Positions 41,451-49,745 of a DNA stretch of 64,000 nt are shown here, in pieces. Under the pieces are notes generated by a model, which had not been told where the DNA came from, made no database searches, and saw only the letters and a list, made by a program, of their open reading frames with translations. The stretch is from SHVZ01 sp041906305 (GTDB taxonomy: Bacteria > Pseudomonadota > Alphaproteobacteria > SHVZ01): contig JAYRJL010000007.1 in the NCBI GenBank assembly GCA_041906305.1, positions 216,041 through 280,040 on the forward strand, given 5' to 3'. Numbering within the stretch: position 1 is the stretch's first letter; each line of letters begins with the position of its first letter. The position numbers were made by a program, and so were the translations under genes.

Positions 41451-42429
41451 GCAGCACCAGGATCTTTCCGTCCCTGCCGCCCTGCGCGGCGTGCCGAAGC
41501 GCGGTCGCGATCGCCGCCAGCGGATACGTCGCGAGGATCGGAACATGGAGGCGCCCATCCGCGACCAGCCGCGACAGCGCCATGTAGTCGCGCTGCACCA
41601 CCTCGGGCGTTCGCCGGGCGATCGACGCCGGCAGTGAATATCCGATCATGGAGATGTTGTGGAAGATGAGTTGCTGCGGGGTGATCTCGCATGGCTTTCC
41701 CGAGAGCACGCCGTAGACCGCGATCGGCGCATGGTCGGCGAGGCAGGCGGCGATCGCGCGCGTGATCGGACCGGCGACGGCGTCGAAACAGGCCTTCGGT
41801 CGCGCGGCGCCGGTGGCGGCCAGCACGCGTTCGGCCAGAGTGTCGTATGGCTCGTCCAGCAGCACCACGTCGCCGCCAGCGTTCTTTACAACCGCCATCG
41901 CGTCCGGCCGACGGACGATATTGGCGCTCTTCAAGCCGCGGTCGCGCGCGAGCGTCGCCAGCGAGACGCCGACGCCCGAGTTGGCCGCCGTCTGCAGCAT
42001 CCAGCTTCCGGGCTCGCGCGGTCCGTGATCTTCCAGCATGTACCAGGCGGTGCCGGGGAGTCCGCGCAGCACCGAGAGCTGGTGCGGATCGGCCTTCGGA
42101 TCGACGGAGAGCAGCGACGATGCGGGAAGTGTGCGACGCTGAACCCAGCTCTCGCCCGCCGTCGGCACGACGATGTCGCCGGGCTTCACCGTGGCTACCG
42201 ATGACCCGACGCTGAGCACGCGCGCGACGGACTCGCTGCCCGGCTGCGCGGGAAATGTCGGGCGGAAGCGGTGCTTGCCTTCGATCCGAAGCAGGTCGGA
42301 CGGATTGATCGGGAAGGCGACAACTTCGACCAGAGCCTCGTCCGGGCCGGGCGGCGGCGGTTCGGCGATGTCCTCGATGCGGCAGACCTGGGCCGGGTCG
42401 CCGAACGCGCCATAGGCTATCCGCTTCAC
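41440..42429 (-). CDS. Zinc-independent MDR oxidoreductase (quinone/enoyl reductase type)
   Basis: A 329-residue medium-chain dehydrogenase/reductase. The N-domain shows PPPPGPDEALVEVVAFPINP with SDLLRIEGKHRF, QPGSESVARVLSVGSSVATV, and the Rossmann part has QTAANSGVGVSLATLARDRG in place of the usual AxxGGVG. Structural-zinc cysteines are absent. The pattern is close to MECR/ETR1-type 2-enoyl reductases and quinone oxidoreductases that use NADPH. It is single and convergent with the glycosyltransferase gene. Confidence 0.82.
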   Translation of the reverse strand: MKRIAYGAFGDPAQVCRIEDIAEPPPPGPDEALVEVVAFPINPSDLLRIEGKHRFRPTFPAQPGSESVARVLSVGSSVATVKPGDIVVPTAGESWVQRRTLPASSLLSVDPKADPHQLSVLRGLPGTAWYMLEDHGPREPGSWMLQTAANSGVGVSLATLARDRGLKSANIVRRPDAMAVVKNAGGDVVLLDEPYDTLAERVLAATGAARPKACFDAVAGPITRAIAACLADHAPIAVYGVLSGKPCEITPQQLIFHNISMIGYSLPASIARRTPEVVQRDYMALSRLVADGRLHVPILATYPLAAIATALRHAAQGGRDGKILVLPNA

Positions 42430-42501
42430 CGGAGCGCTCCATTTTGGTCACGCAACGCGTAGCACGGCACACACGTTCTGCCGACAGAGGAGATGCGTGC
42501 C

Positions 42502-42768
42502 ATGCTCGGACGATTGGTGATCCTGGCGGTCGCCGCGGCGATTGCTGCCGTCTTCCTGGTCTCCACCAACCAGCGCCTGCTGGTTTGGGAGACCAAGGTC
42601 ACGCCCGGCGACACCTACGTCGTGAAGGGTGCCGACATCGGTAAGTCGCAACAGCCGCAGCTGGTCTGCCGCTACTTCACCGGTGTCGATGTCGTCACGA
42701 AGGTGATGACGTATCAACCGTCGTTGGGCAGCGGCAGCTGCCCGTTCCTGGCGGAGAATGCCGTCTGA
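42502..42768 (+). CDS. Small membrane-anchored protein, unknown function
   Basis: An 88-residue protein. ATG 42502 is preferred because AGAGGAG (42486-42492) lies nine bases before it; an ATG at 42493 touches that site. It has one N-terminal hydrophobic segment (LVILAVAAAIAAVFLVST) that can be an anchor or uncleaved signal, followed by a polar domain with two Cys (LVCRYFTGVDVV and GSCPFLAENAV) that could pair in the periplasm. I recognise no family. Its stop abuts the convergent amidohydrolase stop in TGATCA. Confidence 0.65.
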   Translation: MLGRLVILAVAAAIAAVFLVSTNQRLLVWETKVTPGDTYVVKGADIGKSQQPQLVCRYFTGVDVVTKVMTYQPSLGSGSCPFLAENAV

Positions 42769-44013
42769 TCAGAACGTCGGCGGCGCCAGCTGCGGGAAGC
42801 GGGGGGCCTGCGGCTTGAGCGGCGGGCCGAGCGTCGCATGCACGTCGACGCCGCTCTTGAGCACCAGCCGGTGGTTGGCGCGGTCCGAGGCGGCGGTGAT
42901 GTCCTTCGCCGGATTACCCTTCACCAGCAGCATGTCGGCCCAATAGCCTTCCCTGAGGCGGCCGCGATCGGCGAAGCCGATCAGGTCGGCGGCGTTGCCC
43001 GTGCCGGCGCGGATCGCGTCGATCGGCGTGACGCCGAGATCGACCAGCAGCTTCAGCTCCTGCGCGTTCTCGCCGTGATAGTTGAAGGGCGTGCCGGCAT
43101 CGGTGCCGAGTGCCAGCTTGCCGCCGGCCTTGTAGAACTTCAGCGTCGACTGCCGGTGCATCTCGTAGAAGCGCTGGCCCTTGTCGAGGATATAGTAGGG
43201 GAGCGCGCCGGGCTTCGAGAGCGTGCGGTCCAGCGCCGCCAGGGTCGCCACCAGATAGACGTTGCGCTTGATCATCTCGGCCATCACCTCGTCGGTGATC
43301 TGGAAGCCGTGCTCGATCGAGTGGATGCCGCCCTTGACCGCGTTCAGGATGCCGGGCGCGCCCTGGGCGTGCGCCGTGCTCTTGCGACCGAAGCGCTGCG
43401 CCTCGGCGATGCCTGCCGAGATCTCTTCGAGCGTGAGCTGCGCCAGCATCGGGTCGACGTTCGGCGTCGCGACGCCGCCGGTGGCGATGAACTTGATGTG
43501 GTCGGCACCGGCCTTGATGTTCTCGCGCACGGCCTTGACCACGTCGAGCGGTCCGTCGGCTTCACGCCCGAGGAACCAGCCGTGGCCGCCGGTCATGCAG
43601 ATGACCTTGCCGGCGCAGTGGATGGTGGGACCAAGCTGGTAGCCGGCGTTGATCGTCTCGCGGATCGAGATCTCGATGTAGTCGCGGCCGCCGAGATCGC
43701 GGACCGCGGTGAAGCCGCCGCGGAGCGTCGACTGCGCCAGCTCGAGGCCGCGCATCACCGTGTCCTGCACCGAATGCGAGCGGATGCTCGCCATCACGCT
43801 GGGCTCGCCGGGTAGCACGAGGTGGACGTGGCAGTCGATCAGCCCCGGCATCAACGTGCAGCCGCTGGTGTCGACCTTGGTGCCGTCGAAGCCCTGGAAC
43901 TCGCCGGCCGGGGCGATGCGGGCGATCTTGCCGTTCTCGACCACGACGCCGAGGCCTTCCTTCGGCTCGGCGCTGCCGTCGAAGACCAGACCGCCGACAT
44001 AAAGGCTCTTCAT
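42769..44013 (-). CDS. Amidohydrolase-family metal-dependent hydrolase
   Basis: A 414-residue amidohydrolase of the imidazolonepropionase/Xaa-Pro dipeptidase-like subgroup. The metal site is read in GLIDCHVHLVLPGEPSVMAS (HxH), the Lys/His pattern in AGADHIKFIATGGVATP, the downstream His in GIHSIEHGFQITDEVM, and the Asp in LALGTDAGTPFNYHGENAQE. The C-terminal small beta-domain ends with LREGYWADMLLVKGNPAKDI. No signal peptide is seen. Substrate cannot be deduced; related enzymes act on amides, dipeptides or cyclic imides. Confidence 0.88.
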   Translation of the reverse strand: MKSLYVGGLVFDGSAEPKEGLGVVVENGKIARIAPAGEFQGFDGTKVDTSGCTLMPGLIDCHVHLVLPGEPSVMASIRSHSVQDTVMRGLELAQSTLRGGFTAVRDLGGRDYIEISIRETINAGYQLGPTIHCAGKVICMTGGHGWFLGREADGPLDVVKAVRENIKAGADHIKFIATGGVATPNVDPMLAQLTLEEISAGIAEAQRFGRKSTAHAQGAPGILNAVKGGIHSIEHGFQITDEVMAEMIKRNVYLVATLAALDRTLSKPGALPYYILDKGQRFYEMHRQSTLKFYKAGGKLALGTDAGTPFNYHGENAQELKLLVDLGVTPIDAIRAGTGNAADLIGFADRGRLREGYWADMLLVKGNPAKDITAASDRANHRLVLKSGVDVHATLGPPLKPQAPRFPQLAPPTF

Positions 44014-44096
44014 CCGCTTCTCCTCCCGCTGCGTGCAGGAAGTCTAGCGGAGACCGGACGATTTGGGGCGAGGCCGGCGAACCGGCGAAACGGGCC

Positions 44097-45521
44097 TTAA
44101 GCTTCGAGCGCCTCGACGCCCTTGAGGCGGAGGTCGTTGGCGACGTCGGGGCCGGCGAGCAGCTCGACCAGGCGGACCGAGGCGTAGAGATTGGCCTCGG
44201 CCGAGTTGCGCTGCTTGGTCGAGAGGAAGCGGCCGTGCATCGACTCGATCATGTTGGTGGTCAGGCTGGTCAGCTGCTCCTGCAGGACCGAGAGCTTCTC
44301 CTCGGCCTCGCCGCCCAGACCGAGCTCCTCGGCGTAGCGGGCGCAGAGCCTGAGCGCCACTGCGCGCTGCTCGGCCTCGCGCAGCTTCTGCTCGTCCGGC
44401 GGCAGGTCCCAGCTGCCGATGCCGGCGCCACCGGTGACGAAGGCGCCCGCATCGCTCGTCAGCAGGTTCGTGACGATCGACTGGTCGGCGCCGTTCAGGA
44501 TGTTGATGGTGACCATGTCGCGCAGCGACTTGCGGGCACGGTCGAGCTGGCGGTCGAGGCCCTTGCCCTGGCCGCTCGACTGCACCGCCGACTTGGCGCC
44601 GAGCATCGTCTTGGCGAGGTCGGCGATCTGCCGGGCGAGCGTCTCGGAGTCGGGCTTGTAGTCGCCGCCTTCGAGGTCGAGACGCATCGTTTCCAGGCGC
44701 TGCTCGGCGCCGGTGACAAGGGCGCGGACGGCGAGGGCGGAAAGCGCCGGGTCGATGGTCTTCTTCTGCTCGAGCGCCAGCTTCTCGAGCGCCTCCATGA
44801 TCTCCCAGGGCTTCTCCAGGCAGCCCATCGCGACCAGCAGCAGCGTCTCCGCCTTCTTGGGCGCGAAGCGGATCGCCTTGTCCATATGCTCGCCGATGAT
44901 CTTCACGACACCGGTCGACAGCGTCTGGATCGGCCGGGGCGGCAGCTGCTTTCGCATCGACTGGACGATGTCGGCGATCTCCAGGATGTCGACGATGTCG
45001 CTGAGCGCCTTGTAGATGTGCTCGCCCTTGAGCTTGTCGATCAGGTCGCGCTTGCTCAGGCTGTCGCGCTGGGCGCGGACCATGATGCTGCGGAGGTTGA
45101 CCGCGCCCTCGGCCCAGATCTTGGAGCCGATCGCGTCGCAGAGCGGATCGTCGACCGACAGGCCCGAGAGCTCGAGCTCCATCGCGCCGAGATCGGTCTT
45201 GTCGGTCTCGTCCTCGAACAGCTTGTAGACGGGCTCGATGGCGTTGCGCGGGATGCGGCCGTCGACCGGCACCAGGCTCTTGGTGTTGTAGAGCAGCTCC
45301 TCGAACGGCCGGCAGAACTGGCGCTTGACGGTGTTCCGCCTCGGCGGCCGCACCTGGACCATGCGCGGGCGCATCTTCGACAGCAGCAGGCGGAGCGGGG
45401 TCGTGTCGCCGCCGCGCTCGAGGTTCTTCTCGAGGAATCCGACGAGCTGGAGGAACTTGGTTTCCGGAATTTCGAAAAGCTTGCCTTCGAGATCCGCGAG
45501 ATTTTCCTCGGCCCCGGTCAC
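44097..45521 (-). CDS. Hypothetical helical protein, second gene of an unrecognised pair
   Basis: A 474-residue protein from GTG 45521, whose GTGA overlaps the stop of the upstream partner. I recognise no family. It is predicted by eye to be nearly all helical: LEGKLFEIPETKFLQLVGFL at the N-terminus, a basic stretch MRPRMVQVRPPRRNTVKRQF at about 50-69, and long amphipathic segments such as ALEKLALEQKKTIDPALSAL and ARKSLRDMVTINILNGADQS. There is no signal peptide, membrane segment or nucleotide motif. Codon use is native-like. The pair stands isolated and may be a two-component cytoplasmic complex. Confidence 0.78.
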   Translation of the reverse strand: MTGAEENLADLEGKLFEIPETKFLQLVGFLEKNLERGGDTTPLRLLLSKMRPRMVQVRPPRRNTVKRQFCRPFEELLYNTKSLVPVDGRIPRNAIEPVYKLFEDETDKTDLGAMELELSGLSVDDPLCDAIGSKIWAEGAVNLRSIMVRAQRDSLSKRDLIDKLKGEHIYKALSDIVDILEIADIVQSMRKQLPPRPIQTLSTGVVKIIGEHMDKAIRFAPKKAETLLLVAMGCLEKPWEIMEALEKLALEQKKTIDPALSALAVRALVTGAEQRLETMRLDLEGGDYKPDSETLARQIADLAKTMLGAKSAVQSSGQGKGLDRQLDRARKSLRDMVTINILNGADQSIVTNLLTSDAGAFVTGGAGIGSWDLPPDEQKLREAEQRAVALRLCARYAEELGLGGEAEEKLSVLQEQLTSLTTNMIESMHGRFLSTKQRNSAEANLYASVRLVELLAGPDVANDLRLKGVEALEA

Positions 45522-46648
45522 AGCTGCGCTCCCTTCAGCTTTTCCAGCCGGAGCATATGGTCGAAGTCGATACCGATGGTCGCCGCCCCTTCGCCGCCGA
45601 CGGGCCTGATCTGCTTGCGCAGGCTGTTGACCAGGCCCGACCACGTATCCTGACTGGTCGCGGGCAATTCGTCACGCGGGACGATGGGCAGGTGGCGGAC
45701 CACGTCCCTCAGGACCGAGCGCTGCTCCTCCCGGGGGCGTCCGGTGGTCTGGTCCCAGAGCTTTATCACCTGCTCCCAGCCGTCGAGGATCCAGAGCAGC
45801 TTGTGGACCACCTTCTCGGCGGCGCGGATGGTCCCGTCCCAGTTCTTCAGGGACTCGGCCGGCTGCTTGACCGTGAGGTTGATGTCGGTCGCGTACTCGG
45901 TCGCCAGCCGCCAGGTCTCCCGGCAGAAGTCGGCGGCGAGCTGGGCGTCGGCGGCGCTGTCGATCTGGTCCTCGGTCTCGCCCTTCTTCCACTCCTGGAA
46001 GAGTTCGCCGAGCGGCTTGAGGCGGTTGATCAGGCGGCGGGCAGGGGCCTCGGCCGGCATCTCGGAAAGGCCGATCTGCGCCACCGTCTTCGACCAGACT
46101 TCGAGATGGTCGTAGAGCGTGTCGAAGTCCCATCTGAGCGTCGTGGCGATCGCGGAAAGGATCTTGTGCGCCTTCTTCTGGCCTGCGACCGAGGCGAGCT
46201 CGGCGAGCGTCAGGGTGTCGCCGTCGACCGCCATGCGCTCGACCACGCGGAGCGTCAGGAAGAAGCGCGCGGTGACCTGCAGGCTGTCCTCGCGCTGAAG
46301 ATGGCTGCGGGCGGCGGCACACGCATCGCGGCCGGCGAGCCCGAGGCGCGCCACGCCCAGCGAGGCCAGCCTGATCTGGCGGGGGGTGAAGTCGGGGGCC
46401 GTGCAGATGGCGTCGTGCAGCGCACGGTCGTGGACCGTGAGCTTGAACATCTCCGGCACCGACTTCCACGGAATGATGTAGGTACCCTTACCACCCGAGA
46501 GGCCGGGAACCATGATCTCGGCCTTCTTGATCTCGGGGCCGCGGATGCGGCTCGCGGCGAGCATCGGTGTCGTAAACGGCACAAGGACGCCGCGCTCGCT
46601 GAACGTGAGCGGCCAGAACTTCTCCGATGTGGCGAAAGAAGTTGTCAT
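45518..46648 (-). CDS. Hypothetical protein, first gene of an unrecognised pair
   Basis: A 376-residue protein of no family known to me. The N-terminal 60 residues look beta-rich (TFSERGVLVPFTTPMLAASR, then IMVPGLSGGKGTYIIPWKSV), and the rest is largely helical (LAELASVAGQKKAHKILSAI, TEDQIDSAADAQLAADFCRE, AAEKVVHKLLWILDGWEQVI). It lacks a signal peptide. It overlaps the downstream partner by GTGA, showing strict cotranslation and perhaps a 1:1 complex. The two proteins share length-scale and helical character but no clear similarity. The AT-richer 344-base gap upstream probably holds its promoter. Confidence 0.78.
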   Translation of the reverse strand: MTTSFATSEKFWPLTFSERGVLVPFTTPMLAASRIRGPEIKKAEIMVPGLSGGKGTYIIPWKSVPEMFKLTVHDRALHDAICTAPDFTPRQIRLASLGVARLGLAGRDACAAARSHLQREDSLQVTARFFLTLRVVERMAVDGDTLTLAELASVAGQKKAHKILSAIATTLRWDFDTLYDHLEVWSKTVAQIGLSEMPAEAPARRLINRLKPLGELFQEWKKGETEDQIDSAADAQLAADFCRETWRLATEYATDINLTVKQPAESLKNWDGTIRAAEKVVHKLLWILDGWEQVIKLWDQTTGRPREEQRSVLRDVVRHLPIVPRDELPATSQDTWSGLVNSLRKQIRPVGGEGAATIGIDFDHMLRLEKLKGAQL

Positions 46649-46992
46649 GCCGAGACGACGCGCCCACCCACGTTGCTTATTGGTTCTTCTGGCTTGTTAC
46701 CATGGCTGCGCAAGACAAAGCCAGCCGCCAACTTGGATAACTCGTTCAAGCGCTTGTCGTGCGGGCTTTAGTCCGATCTGCGCCGTGTAGAATTCATTTT
46801 GTAACAATCTTACGTTCGGGAATTCACCATCTCGGCGGGAGCGATGTCTTTGGGAGATCAATGAAAAGTGACCCTGAAGACTTCGAGGGCGGCTCCCGAG
46901 GTTAATTTCCGGCTCCGGCGCGTTAACGGGAAAGCAGGGGTTGGCACGTAGGCTGCAGTAACAGGGTACGTCGCCAGTCGCAGGAGAGTTCG
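46649..46992. promoter_or_regulatory. AT-richer divergent intergenic region
   Basis: This 344-base gap separates the unknown pair (minus) from a small exported protein (plus). It is AT-richer than its surroundings around 46770-46815, which holds a plausible but unassignable promoter. A sigma-54-type element is at 46941-46957 on the plus strand. Short open frames across it have no ribosome site, and I see no gene. Confidence 0.4.
46941..46957 (+). promoter_or_regulatory. Sigma-54 (-24/-12) promoter-like element
   Basis: TTGGCACGTAGGCTGCA matches the RpoN consensus TGGCACG-N4-TTGCA except for C in place of the first T of the -12 box. The essential GG (46943-46944) and GC (46955-46956) are exactly 10 bases apart. 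A start near 46968 would leave a 25-base leader to the ATG at 46993. Confidence 0.5.
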
Positions 46993-47307
46993 ATGCTCAC
47001 CAAGACCCGCCTGATCCTCGCCGCCGCCACTGCCGCGGCGTTCGTCGCTGGACCGGCCTTTGCCGCCGAGACCCTTTGCGGCACCCGCGACAGCGTCCTC
47101 AAGCAGCTTGCCTCGGAGTACCAGGAAGCGCCCGTCGGCATCGGTCTCGCCAGCAACGGCGCGGTCGTCGAACTCCTGACCGCCTCGACCGGGACCTGGA
47201 CGCTGATCGTAACGATGCCGAAGGGATCGACCTGCCTGATGGGCACGGGCGAGGCTTGGCAGGCCGTGCCGCGCAAGGTCGCGTTCACCGCCGACAAGGA
47301 CAGCTAG
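46993..47307 (+). CDS. Small exported protein, unknown function
   Basis: A 104-residue protein with a Sec signal (LTKTRLILAAATAAAFVAGP, cleavage expected after AFA). The mature part of about 80 residues has two Cys (ETLCGTRDSVLKQLASEYQE and KGSTCLMGTGEAWQAVPRKV) that may form a disulfide, with beta-like strands between them (AVVELLTASTGTWTLIVTMP). I cannot name a family with confidence. Codon use fits the genome and AGGAG at 46981-46985 precedes ATG 46993. The upstream sigma-54-like element would make it a nitrogen- or stress-responsive gene. Confidence 0.75.
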   Translation: MLTKTRLILAAATAAAFVAGPAFAAETLCGTRDSVLKQLASEYQEAPVGIGLASNGAVVELLTASTGTWTLIVTMPKGSTCLMGTGEAWQAVPRKVAFTADKDS

Positions 47308-47336
47308 GAAGTTTTCGCCGGGGCGTTTCGGCTTCC

Positions 47337-48311
47337 TTAGTGAAGACGGGGCGCCTTCAGGAAGTCCGAGCGGTTGGCCGACCTGATCTTCGTCTCCATC
47401 GTCTTGCCGTCGCGTGACAAGGTCATCGGCACCTCGACGCCGGCAGGGCCCAGGGCCCAGACCCGGCGGAACAGAGGCGCCAGGTTCTTGACCGGCTCGC
47501 CCGCCACCGCCAGCACCAGATCGCCGATCTTGATCCCGGCCCGCGCCGCCGGACCGCCGCCCGCCAGGCCCGCCACGACCAGGTGCCCTTCCGCCTCCAT
47601 CGTGTACATGCCGAGCCAGGGCCGGGCCGGGGACCCCGGGCGCCCCTGCTTCAGGATGTCGTCGAGGATCGGCTTCAGGAGGTCGATCGGGACCGACATG
47701 TTGACGTCGACCTGCGATTTGCCCTGGCGCTCCTGCACGTGAAGAGAGCCGACCGCGATCAGCTTGCCGGTCGGGCCGATCACGGCCGTGCCGCCCCAGT
47801 TCGGGTGTGCCGGCGCGGTGAACAGCGCCTCGTCCAGCACGTATTCCCAGTATCCGGCGAACTCGCGCTTGCCGGTGACGCGGGCCGCCAGCGAGCGCTT
47901 GCGGCCGCCATGGCCGCCGACCACGACGTCGTCGCCGACCTTCACGTCGGCGACGCTGCCGAGGGGCAGCGCCGGCAGCTTCACCCGGCCCAGGACCTGG
48001 ACCAGGCCGAAGCCGGTCGTCTGGTCGTAGCCGATCGGATAGGCCTGGAGCGCCTTGCCGCCGGCGGTCGTGACCCACACGGTCTCGGCCTCGGTGATCA
48101 GGTACCCGATCGTCAGGATCAGCCCGTCCTCGCGGATGATGACGCCATTGCCGCCGCGTTCCGTGCCGAGGATCGAGGCGGTGAAGGCGTCCTCGGGGAT
48201 CCGCGCACGGAGGGCCACGACGCTCGACAGCGCCTGGTCGAGGTCGAACTGATAGTCGGAGGGAAGGGGACGGGCCTCTTCCGGGATTTCCCAGTCGGTA
48301 TTGTCGCTCAT
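47337..48311 (-). CDS. HtrA/DegP-like pseudoprotease with PDZ domain
   Basis: A 324-residue protein with a trypsin-like S1C domain (about 25-220) and a C-terminal PDZ domain (about 230-315, WLGMYTMEAEGHLVVAGLAG and GIKIGDLVLAVAGEPV). The fold's landmarks are present, but the catalytic residues are not: the HtrA T-N-x-H motif is T-I-G-Y (Tyr70), the Asp position is Gly (DQTTGFGLVQV, residue 100) and GNSGG is replaced by HPNWGG (Trp172). It also lacks a signal peptide. So it is likely a cytoplasmic binding protein and not a protease. ATG 48311 is chosen as the start of the conserved part; an in-frame upstream extension is unlikely. Confidence 0.8.
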   Translation of the reverse strand: MSDNTDWEIPEEARPLPSDYQFDLDQALSSVVALRARIPEDAFTASILGTERGGNGVIIREDGLILTIGYLITEAETVWVTTAGGKALQAYPIGYDQTTGFGLVQVLGRVKLPALPLGSVADVKVGDDVVVGGHGGRKRSLAARVTGKREFAGYWEYVLDEALFTAPAHPNWGGTAVIGPTGKLIAVGSLHVQERQGKSQVDVNMSVPIDLLKPILDDILKQGRPGSPARPWLGMYTMEAEGHLVVAGLAGGGPAARAGIKIGDLVLAVAGEPVKNLAPLFRRVWALGPAGVEVPMTLSRDGKTMETKIRSANRSDFLKAPRLH

Positions 48312-48370
48312 CGGTCCCAGTAAGATAGGCGCCCTGGTGGCTTTCAAGAAGGGCCGCCTTCGCGCGATCC

Positions 48371-49615
48371 TCATTCCTTGCCACGGGTGACGGGGAGGCG
48401 CAAAAGCCCCCTCAGCACCAACGAATCCGCCCATTCCGTATTCCGGTCCACGAGCGCGAGATCGGGAAACCTCCGCGCGAGACATGACAGGGCGATCTCG
48501 CCTTCAAGCCTGGCCAGCGGCGCGCCGAGGCAGAAGTGAATGCCGTGGCCGAAGGTCAGGTGCCGGTTCGGCGTCCTCTCGATGTCGAAGCGGTCGGCCT
48601 CGGGGAAGACACCGGGATCTCGGTTGCCGGCATTGAGCAGCGCGAAGACCCGCTCGCCCTCGCGCATCGGCTGACCTCCGATGTCGGTCGGCACCGCAAC
48701 GACCCGTCCGATCGCCCCGATCGGTCCTTCGAATCTCAAGGACTCCTCGACGGCCGAGGCCGCGAGCGAGGGATCGGCGACGAGCCGCTGCCACGGTTCC
48801 CCCTGGCGCAGCATATGGAGCATGCCATTGCCGATCAGGTGCGTGGTGGTCTCGTGGCCCGCGAAGAGGAGCAGGACCGCGGTCGCCACCACTTCCTCGT
48901 CGTCGAGCGCTTCTCCCGCCTCGCGGGCCTTGAGCATGGCCGTGGTGAGGTCGTCGGCGGGCCTGGCGCGGCGTTCGGCAACGAGCCCCCGGAAGTAGCC
49001 CGCGAGCTGCTTCGCCCCTTCCTCGGCACGATCATAGCGGGCCTCGCCGGTGGCGCGGGCGGCGCCGACGAAAAGCGCGAGTTCGTCCGACCAGCGCCTG
49101 ACCGCGCGGAGATCGCCGCGCGGCACGCCCAGCATGTCCATGATCACGTAGGCCGGCAGCGGCTCGGCAAAGTCGGCGATCAGGTCGAACTCGGCGCGCT
49201 CCATAAGAGGAGTCAGCAGGTCCTCGACCAGCGTAGCGATCGCCGGCGCCCGGGCCGCCACCGCCTGCGGTGTGAATGCGCGGTTCACCAGCCCGCGCAG
49301 CCGCGTGTGATCGGGCGGATCGCGGAACACCATCCACCGATCCATCTGATCGCGCAGCGCGGCGAGATCGGCGGGGTCGCCGCTGCGCCGGGCAAGGAAG
49401 GCGCGCACCCGTTCGGCCGAGAGCGACGGCGAGGTCAGCGCCAGCCGGCAGTCATCGTAGCGGGTCAGCACCCAGCTCTTGAGCACGGGACTCCAATGCA
49501 CGGGATCCTCGGCCCGGAGTCGGGCGAAAAGCGGGAAGGGATCGAGGCGCGTCCCGCTGTGATCTGGGTCATAGACCGGCCGGCCCGACTCGTTCGCCAT
49601 GGCCGAGCTTGGCAT
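48371..49615 (-). CDS. Cytochrome P450
   Basis: A 414-residue soluble bacterial P450 (CYP107/CYP105-like style). The I-helix oxygen-binding motif is LLLFAGHETTTHLIGN, the ExxR motif is EESLRFEGPIGAIGRV, and the heme-Cys loop is FGHGIHFCLGAPLARLEGEI (Cys near residue 360). The N-terminus has no membrane anchor. ATG 49615 and 49600 are both possible starts. No ferredoxin gene is adjacent, so its redox partner is elsewhere. Substrate is unknown. It is divergent from a diguanylate cyclase. Confidence 0.93.
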   Translation of the reverse strand: MPSSAMANESGRPVYDPDHSGTRLDPFPLFARLRAEDPVHWSPVLKSWVLTRYDDCRLALTSPSLSAERVRAFLARRSGDPADLAALRDQMDRWMVFRDPPDHTRLRGLVNRAFTPQAVAARAPAIATLVEDLLTPLMERAEFDLIADFAEPLPAYVIMDMLGVPRGDLRAVRRWSDELALFVGAARATGEARYDRAEEGAKQLAGYFRGLVAERRARPADDLTTAMLKAREAGEALDDEEVVATAVLLLFAGHETTTHLIGNGMLHMLRQGEPWQRLVADPSLAASAVEESLRFEGPIGAIGRVVAVPTDIGGQPMREGERVFALLNAGNRDPGVFPEADRFDIERTPNRHLTFGHGIHFCLGAPLARLEGEIALSCLARRFPDLALVDRNTEWADSLVLRGLLRLPVTRGKE

Positions 49616-49745
49616 CGGCTCAGGCGCGGTGCCAGCGCCGCCATTGGCACGTTCGATGCGCGTGATCGAAGGCGGTCTCTCCAGAGAAGAGGGGGCCCTT
49701 GAGGTTCATGCGGAAGTGCATCGCCACGCCGAGCGGGAGAACGGG

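Noticed and set aside
49599..49745. Longer N-terminus for the diguanylate cyclase
   Set aside because: It would overlap the divergent P450 start and remove promoter space. A GTG at 49746 with GGGAGA is better placed.
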